Assembly: GCA_021811225.1 (NCBI GenBank)
Contig: JAJZPJ010000062.1
Location: forward strand, 1-13,584
Reading direction: 5' to 3'
Source of the DNA: Pseudomonadota bacterium
GTDB taxonomy: Bacteria; Pseudomonadota; Gammaproteobacteria; Burkholderiales; Rhodocyclaceae
DNA: 13,584 bases
The notes below the pieces were generated by a model. It had not been told where the DNA came from, did not search any database, and saw nothing but the letters and a program-made list of their open reading frames with translations. The translations under genes were made by a program, and so were the position numbers. Positions 9,444-13,584 of this stretch are shown in pieces. Positions within the stretch are counted from its first letter, which is position 1. Each line of letters begins with the position of its first letter.

Positions 9444-9472
9444 TTGACAGGCTCAATGCTGCAGTGCAAAAT
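9444..9472 (+). promoter_or_regulatory. Sigma70-type promoter for the phaC operon
   Basis: A perfect -35 TTGACA (9444-9449) is followed at 17 bp by CAAAAT (9467-9472), which matches the -10 consensus at four of six positions. Transcription would start near 9480, leaving a leader of about 115 bases before phaC. It lies in the 203-bp gap after pgeF (9394-9596), the longest non-coding stretch of the window. Otherwise that gap holds three CCGAATG repeats (9418, 9426, 9482) and a weak GTGGTC/GACCAC dyad (9523-9557). Confidence 0.65.
9460..9469 (+). promoter_or_regulatory. Operator candidate overlapping the phaC -10
   Basis: TGCAGTGCA (9460-9468) is a near-perfect odd dyad, TGCA around a central G. 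It contains the CAGTGCAA (9462-9469) that mirrors TTGCACTG at 9403-9410. It covers the end of the promoter spacer and the first bases of the -10, where a bound repressor would block RNA polymerase. Paracoccus PhaR is reported to bind TGC/GCA-rich dyads, which fits, but the exact consensus in this lineage is not something I can confirm. Confidence 0.45.
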
Positions 9473-9596
9473 CCCTGTATGCCGAATGGCACAGAGTCTC
9501 GGTCTTCCAGCGTGGCTCCGCAGTGGTCCGCGCCGTGATCCGATCCGTAGTGACCACACCTAGCGATCGCCCAGCGCCCGTCAACAGGAGTAGCGG

Positions 9597-11345
9597 ATGT
9601 CGGCAGCCCCCGATCCCTTGGCGCTCAGCGTGCAGACGATGATGAACAATGTTCAGGCCTGGGCGCAGGGTCTCGGCCCGTTTGTCGAAGGCATGAACCG
9701 CTGGCTCGCGAGCCAGCAGCAGCCCGGGACCCCCGCGTCGATGCCGCCCGCCGTGCCATCCGAGATACTGACCCAATTGCAGCAGGAATTCGCCGCCCGC
9801 CATGCCAGGCTCTGGGCCGCCGAACTCGCCCGCAAGCCCGACGACCCGGCGCCGGCGGTGGCGTTGCCGGCGCCCTCCGACCGGCGTTTTGCCGCACCCG
9901 AGTGGCAAGAGAGCCCGGTCTTCGACTACCTGCGCCAGGCCTATACGCTCAATGCCGAGTTCATGGCCCGGCTCGCCGAAGCCGTGCCGGTGGCCGACGC
10001 CGCCGCCAGGAACCGGCTGCGCTTCCTGACCCGCCAGATGGTCGATGCCCTGGCGCCGTCGAACTACGCCGCGACCAATCCCGAGTTCATCAAGACCGCG
10101 CTGGCGACCGAGGGCAGGAGCATCACCCAGGGCCTGCAGAATATGATCGCCGACATCGAGAAGGGGCGCATCTCGATGACCGACGACTCGGCCTTCGAGG
10201 TCGGCGGCAATCTGGCGGCCACACCCGGCGCCGTGGTGTTCGAGAACGAACTGATCCAGTTGATCCAGTACGCGCCGCTCACCGACAAGGTCGGGCAGCG
10301 GCCGCTGGTGATGGTGCCGCCGTGCATCAACAAGTACTACGTGCTCGACCTGCAGCCGGAGAATTCGCTGGTCCGCTACGCGGTGGAGCAGGGCAACACC
10401 GTGTTCATGGTCTCCTGGGTGAACCCCGGGGCCGATCTGGGCCATCTCGGCTGGGACGACTACCTCGAACGCGGCGTGCTCGCAGCGCTCGCCGTGGCCG
10501 CGGAGATCTGTGCCGTGAAGCGGGTCAATGCGCTGGGCTTCTGCGTCGGCGGCACGCTGCTGGCCTCGGCGCTGGCGGTGGCGGCCGCGCGCGGCGAACG
10601 TCCGGCCGCCTCGCTGACCCTGCTCACCACCTTGCTCGACTTTTCCGAACCGGGAGAGCTGGGCTGCTTCATCGACGAGGCCTCGGTCGCCGCGCGCGAG
10701 GCCACCATCGGCAAGGGCGGTCTGCTCTCGGGGCGCGAGCTGTCCTCGGTATTCTCCAGCCTGCGCGCCAACGACCTGATCTGGCAGTACGTGGTCGGCA
10801 ACTATCTGAAGGGCGGCAAGCCGCCCGCCTTCGACCTGCTCTACTGGAACGCCGACAGCACCAACCTGCCCGGACCCTTCGCGGCCTGGTACCTGCGCCG
10901 GCTGTATCTGGAGAACGGTCTGTCGCGACCGGGCGGACTGGCGATGTGCGGCGTCGCCGCCGACCTTCGCAATCTCGACCTGCCGGCTTTCCTGTTCGCT
11001 TCGCGCGAGGACCACATCGTGCCCTGGAAGACCGCCTATCTGTCGCGGCGCCTGCTCTCGGGACCGTCGCGCTTCGTGCTCGGCGCCAGCGGCCACATCG
11101 CCGGCGTCATCAATCCGCCGGCGAAGGGCAAGCGCAGCCACTGGGTGGGCGAGGGCGACGCGCCCGGCGCCGACGAGTGGTTGGCCGCGGCCGAGGAACG
11201 GCCCGGCAGTTGGTGGCCGCTGTGGAGCGGGTGGCTCTCGGGTTTTTCCGGCAAGCGCCGTCGCGCCCGGAGCGACCTGGGCAGTGCCCGTCATCTCCCT
11301 ACCGAACCCGCGCCGGGGCGCTATGTCAGGATGAAAGCGGCGTAA
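9597..11345 (+). CDS. phaC: Class I polyhydroxyalkanoate synthase
   Basis: Polymerises (R)-3-hydroxyacyl-CoA, chiefly 3-hydroxybutyryl-CoA, into PHA at the granule surface, releasing CoA. It has 582 residues, right for a one-subunit class I enzyme; class III/IV enzymes are about 350 and need PhaE or PhaR subunits. The N-terminal 100 residues are variable and Ala/Pro-rich. The PhaC N domain begins near WQESPVFDYLRQAY (103-116). The lipase-like box GFCVGGT places the catalytic nucleophile at Cys316. Asp472 in REDHIVPW and His500 in ASGHIAGVINPP complete the triad, matching Cys319/Asp480/His508 of R. eutropha. The tail ends APGRYVRMKAA, the class I ending. AGGAG (9586-9590) stands six bases before the ATG. 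It is first gene of phaC-phaB1-phaB2-phaR, behind its own sigma70 promoter and a candidate operator. A 675-residue open frame on the opposite strand is a GC-driven shadow. Confidence 0.97.
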   Translation: MSAAPDPLALSVQTMMNNVQAWAQGLGPFVEGMNRWLASQQQPGTPASMPPAVPSEILTQLQQEFAARHARLWAAELARKPDDPAPAVALPAPSDRRFAAPEWQESPVFDYLRQAYTLNAEFMARLAEAVPVADAAARNRLRFLTRQMVDALAPSNYAATNPEFIKTALATEGRSITQGLQNMIADIEKGRISMTDDSAFEVGGNLAATPGAVVFENELIQLIQYAPLTDKVGQRPLVMVPPCINKYYVLDLQPENSLVRYAVEQGNTVFMVSWVNPGADLGHLGWDDYLERGVLAALAVAAEICAVKRVNALGFCVGGTLLASALAVAAARGERPAASLTLLTTLLDFSEPGELGCFIDEASVAAREATIGKGGLLSGRELSSVFSSLRANDLIWQYVVGNYLKGGKPPAFDLLYWNADSTNLPGPFAAWYLRRLYLENGLSRPGGLAMCGVAADLRNLDLPAFLFASREDHIVPWKTAYLSRRLLSGPSRFVLGASGHIAGVINPPAKGKRSHWVGEGDAPGADEWLAAAEERPGSWWPLWSGWLSGFSGKRRRARSDLGSARHLPTEPAPGRYVRMKAA

Positions 11346-11405
11346 CATGACGCAGCCTGCGCGCCCTCGAACGAGCCGTGGTGTGCGGGCCATCCACCAT
11401 AAAAC

Positions 11406-11411
11406 AGGGAG
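11406..11411 (+). promoter_or_regulatory. Ribosome binding site fixing the phaB1 start
   Basis: AGGGAG stands seven bases before ATG 11419. The upstream in-frame ATG 11347 lies two bases after the phaC stop, has no ribosome-binding site of its own, and would add 24 residues before the Rossmann fold. Confidence 0.75.
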
Positions 11412-11418
11412 ACGGAGC

Positions 11419-12159
11419 ATGCAACGAGTGGCGTTGGTGACGGGCGGCATGGGCGGCCTGGGCGAGGCGATCTGCATCAAGCTGGCGGCGTTGGGCTACA
11501 AGGTGGTCACCACGCATACGCCAGCCAACACCCGCGCGCAGGAGTGGCTGCAGGCGATGAACAACATGGGCTTCGGCTTCAAGGCCTATCCCTGCGACGT
11601 TGCCGATTACGATTCCTGCCGCGCCTGCGTCGAGGCGATCGAGCAGGACGTCGGCGCGATCGACGTGCTGGTGAACAACGCCGGCATCACCCGCGACATG
11701 ACCTTCAAGAAGATGACCAAGGCCGATTGGGACGCGGTGATGCGGACCAATCTCGACTCGGTGTTCAACATGACCAAGCAGGTGATGGACGGCATGATGG
11801 AGCGCAACTGGGGCCGCGTCATCAACATCTCCTCGGTCAATGGCCAGAAGGGCGCCTTCGGCCAGACCAACTACGCCGCGGCCAAGGCCGGCATGCACGG
11901 CTTCACCAAATCGCTGGCGCTGGAAGTGGCCAAGAAGGGGGTGACCGTGAACACCATTTCCCCCGGCTACATCGGCACCCAGATGGTCATGGCGATCCCC
12001 CAGGAAGTGCTGGAATCGAAGATCCTGCCGCAGATTCCGATGATGCGTCTGGGCAAGCCGGAGGAGGTGGCGGGCCTGGTGGCCTATCTCTCCTCCGACG
12101 AGGCGGCCTTCGTGACCGGCGCCAACATCACGATCAACGGCGGCCAGCACATGTTCTGA
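11419..12159 (+). CDS. phaB: Acetoacetyl-CoA reductase, first copy
   Basis: Short-chain dehydrogenase that reduces acetoacetyl-CoA to (R)-3-hydroxybutyryl-CoA, the monomer for PhaC. From ATG 11419 it has 246 residues, exactly the length of R. eutropha PhaB. Cofactor motif TGGMGGLG (8-15), NNAGITRD (86-93), and the catalytic Ser139 (NISSVNG), Tyr152 and Lys156 (NYAAAKAG) are all present. SPGYIGTQMV forms the substrate-side loop, and the C-terminus ends INGGQHMF. The beta2-alpha2 loop reads TTHTPANTRAQEW; Arg39 aligns with Arg40 of R. eutropha PhaB, which I expect to be near the NADPH 2'-phosphate, so NADPH use is plausible. The gene lies 73 bp after phaC and 30 bp before phaB2. Hand alignment gives about 62% identity to phaB2. 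A seven-T run (12163-12169) follows the stop but has no stable hairpin before it. Confidence 0.95.
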   Translation: MQRVALVTGGMGGLGEAICIKLAALGYKVVTTHTPANTRAQEWLQAMNNMGFGFKAYPCDVADYDSCRACVEAIEQDVGAIDVLVNNAGITRDMTFKKMTKADWDAVMRTNLDSVFNMTKQVMDGMMERNWGRVINISSVNGQKGAFGQTNYAAAKAGMHGFTKSLALEVAKKGVTVNTISPGYIGTQMVMAIPQEVLESKILPQIPMMRLGKPEEVAGLVAYLSSDEAAFVTGANITINGGQHMF

Positions 12160-12177
12160 CAGTTTTTTTCAGCGGTA

Positions 12178-12183
12178 GAGGAA
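12178..12183 (+). promoter_or_regulatory. Ribosome binding site fixing the phaB2 start
   Basis: GAGGAA is six bases before ATG 12190. A GTG at 12184 is in frame but touches the ribosome-binding site directly, so it cannot be the start; ATG 12190 gives MAKRIALITGG, the normal family opening. Confidence 0.8.
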
Positions 12184-12189
12184 GTGAAG

Positions 12190-12930
12190 ATGGCGAAAAG
12201 AATTGCGTTGATAACCGGCGGCATGGGCGGTCTGGGCACCGCGATCTGCAAGGCGCTGGCGGCGGACGGCTGCATCGTCGTGGCCAACTGCCTGCCCGAC
12301 TTTCCGCAGCGGGAAGACTGGCTGGCCGGAACCCGGGCCGAAGGCCATGCCTTTCACGCCGCCGAGGGCGACGTCGCGGATTACGATTCCTGCGCCGCGA
12401 TGGTGCAGCGGATCGAGGCCGAGATCGGTCCGGTGGATATCCTGGTGAACAACGCCGGCATCACCCGCGACGGCATGTTCCGCAAGATGGGCCGCGGCGA
12501 CTGGGATGCGGTGCTCGCCACCAACCTCGACTCGGTGTTCAACGTCACCCACCAGGTGCTCGCCGGCATGGCCGAGCGCGGCTGGGGCCGGGTCATCAAC
12601 ATGTCCTCGGTCAATGGCGTCAAGGGGCAGTTCGGTCAGGCCAATTATTCCGCCGCCAAGGCCGGCATACTCGGCTTCACCAAGGCCATCGCCCAGGAGA
12701 TGGCGAAGAAGGGCGTCACCGTCAATGCCATCGCCCCGGGCTACATCGGCACCGAAATGGTCATGGCGATCAAGCCGGAAGTGCGCGAGCAGATCGTCGC
12801 CACCATCCCCATGGGACGGCTGGGCAAGCCCGAGGAGATCGGACATCTGGTACGCTACCTGGTGTCCGATCTCGCCGGCTTCATGACCGGTGCGACGCTC
12901 AACATCAACGGCGGCCTGCACATGTGTTGA
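12190..12930 (+). CDS. phaB: Acetoacetyl-CoA reductase, second copy with altered cofactor loop
   Basis: A second short-chain dehydrogenase of the PhaB family, 246 residues from ATG 12190. All catalytic elements are retained: TGGMGGLG (9-16), NNAGITRD, NMSSVNG, NYSAAKAG with the YxxxK pair, APGYIGTEMV and the ending INGGLHMC. It is about 62% identical to phaB1 by hand count and equally like R. eutropha PhaB, so the duplication is not recent. The beta2-alpha2 loop reads ANCLPDFPQREDW where R. eutropha has AGCGPNSPRREKW. Asn37-Ser38-Pro39-Arg40 thus become Asp37-Phe38-Pro39-Gln40. Gain of an acidic residue and loss of the arginine at the expected 2'-phosphate site suggest preference for NADH; this is inference and untested. 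It lies 30 bp after phaB1, almost certainly on the same message. Confidence 0.94.
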   Translation: MAKRIALITGGMGGLGTAICKALAADGCIVVANCLPDFPQREDWLAGTRAEGHAFHAAEGDVADYDSCAAMVQRIEAEIGPVDILVNNAGITRDGMFRKMGRGDWDAVLATNLDSVFNVTHQVLAGMAERGWGRVINMSSVNGVKGQFGQANYSAAKAGILGFTKAIAQEMAKKGVTVNAIAPGYIGTEMVMAIKPEVREQIVATIPMGRLGKPEEIGHLVRYLVSDLAGFMTGATLNINGGLHMC

Positions 12931-12965
12931 ACCGCTCTACGCGGCATCGCTCGGGCGGCGCCCCC

Positions 12966-12983
12966 GCCGGGCTGAAGCCCGGC
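12966..12983. repeat. REP-like palindrome between phaB2 and phaR
   Basis: GCCGGGCT (12966-12973) and AGCCCGGC (12976-12983) form a perfect 8-bp stem with a two-base GA centre. With the flanking CTACG the minus strand reads CGTAGGCCGGGCTTCAGCCC, which resembles intergenic REP palindromes common in beta- and gammaproteobacteria. In the phaB2-phaR message it would be a strong hairpin without a T-run, more likely a stability or attenuation element than a full terminator. Confidence 0.65.
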
Positions 12984-13024
12984 CTACGTGGCAGCATCGA
13001 TAGCAGTTCCGGAGGATAGCGAAG

Positions 13025-13582
13025 ATGGCAGAGAAGTTGAGACTGATCAAGAAGTATCCGAATCGTCGTCTGTACGACACCCGGACCAGCACCTACATCA
13101 CGCTGGTCGATGTCAAGGGATTGGTGCTCGCGCACGAGGAATTCCGGGTGGTCGACGCCAAGAGCGGCGAGGACCTGACGCGCAGCATCCTGATGCAGAT
13201 CATCCTGGAGGAGGAGGCGGGCGGCTCGCCGATGTTCTCCAGCGACATCCTGGCGCAGATCATCCGCTTCTACGGCAACGCCATGCAGGGCATGATGGGC
13301 AAGTATCTGGAGGGCAACATCAAGGCCTTCAGCGACATGCAGCTCAAGCTCAAGGACCAGGCGAAGACGCTCTACGGCGAGAATGCCGTGCCCTCCAACG
13401 ATCTCTGGGCGCAGTTCATGAGCTTCCAGGCACCTGCGATGCAAAGCATGATGAGCGCCTACATGGAGCAGAGCCAGACGATGTTCCAGCAGATGCAGGA
13501 GCAGATCCAGGGCCAGACGCGCAACCTGTTCGCCGGCTTCCCCTTCCCCAACGCCAAGACCACCGCCGACGAGAAAAAGTAG
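13025..13582 (+). CDS. phaR: PHA synthesis transcriptional repressor
   Basis: DNA-binding regulator that represses phasin and other PHA genes and is titrated away by binding to nascent PHA granules; cytosolic and granule-associated. It has 185 residues, the usual size. The N-terminal PHB/PHA accumulation regulator DNA-binding domain (about 1-65) has the family signature IKKYPNRRLYDT and then YITLVDVKGLV. The middle (about 68-110) is the PHB_acc region (MFSSDILAQIIRFYGNAMQG). The C-terminal part is Met/Gln-rich and helical (YMEQSQTMFQQMQEQIQGQT), suited to oligomer or granule contact. GGAGGA (13011-13016) stands eight bases before the ATG. It lies 94 bp after phaB2 with a REP-like hairpin between, so its level may be set apart from the upstream genes. 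No copy of the TTGCACTG motif occurs in its own leader. This is not the PhaR subunit of class IV synthases, which is unrelated. Confidence 0.95.
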   Translation: MAEKLRLIKKYPNRRLYDTRTSTYITLVDVKGLVLAHEEFRVVDAKSGEDLTRSILMQIILEEEAGGSPMFSSDILAQIIRFYGNAMQGMMGKYLEGNIKAFSDMQLKLKDQAKTLYGENAVPSNDLWAQFMSFQAPAMQSMMSAYMEQSQTMFQQMQEQIQGQTRNLFAGFPFPNAKTTADEKK

Positions 13583-13584
13583 GC

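Noticed and set aside
11351..11361. Short dyad CGCAG-C-CTGCG in the phaC-phaB1 gap as a regulator site
   Set aside because: Five-base arms in GC-rich sequence are expected by chance, and no promoter is visible next to it.
9453..11480. 675-residue open frame antisense to phaC
   Set aside because: Its composition is His/Arg/Gly/Ala-rich without any recognisable motif, as expected opposite a high-GC gene; phaC with its full catalytic triad explains the region.
12145..12169. Intrinsic terminator between phaB1 and phaB2 (dyad around CACATGT followed by seven T)
   Set aside because: The stem is only three base pairs with a mismatch before a short ACATGT core, so it is too weak; phaB2 follows 30 bp after phaB1 with a good ribosome-binding site, favouring read-through.

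Overview
The window carries eleven protein-coding genes, reads as high-GC throughout, and has no RNA gene, insertion sequence, prophage or CRISPR array that I can see. The gene content points to a betaproteobacterium, most likely Rhodocyclales (the Azoarcus / Thauera / Dechloromonas / Accumulibacter neighbourhood). The reasons are a bamD-rluD-pgeF block next to a class I polyhydroxyalkanoate (PHA) operon, two tandem phaB genes, and phaR at the operon's end. This assignment comes from remembered protein families, not from a search.

Layout. Positions 1-2657 hold aconitase A on the + strand; its N-terminus lies outside the window. A class V PLP-dependent aminotransferase of unknown substrate follows (2769-3896, +). 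Positions 3897-4034 separate convergent genes and contain a long imperfect inverted repeat and a GC hairpin. On the minus strand, reading leftwards, bamD (7698-6901), a two-domain 3-hydroxyacyl-CoA dehydrogenase (6884-5355) and an intracellular PHB depolymerase phaZ (5264-4035) form a probable operon. Divergently, on the + strand, come rluD (7697-8668), overlapping pgeF (8665-9393), a 203-bp regulatory gap, then phaC (9597-11345), phaB1 (11419-12159), phaB2 (12190-12930) and phaR (13025-13582).

How the genes work together. PhaB reduces acetoacetyl-CoA to (R)-3-hydroxybutyryl-CoA, PhaC polymerises it into carbon-storage granules, PhaR is the granule-sensing repressor, and PhaZ mobilises the polymer. 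The window therefore has a synthesis arm on one strand and a breakdown arm on the other, both flanking the outer-membrane gene bamD and the ribosome gene rluD. No phaA thiolase and no phasin gene lies inside the window. Aconitase (TCA cycle), the aminotransferase and the acyl-CoA dehydrogenase are central-metabolism neighbours, and I see no proof of a functional link to PHA.

I do not see a clearly undescribed system. The points most worth checking are: (i) the two PhaB paralogues differ at the loop expected to read the NADPH 2'-phosphate, suggesting a split in cofactor preference; (ii) an inverted pair of TTGCACTG sites flanks and overlaps a good sigma70 promoter before phaC, a candidate PhaR operator; (iii) there are structured intergenic elements at 3931-4033, 5281-5328 and 12966-12983.
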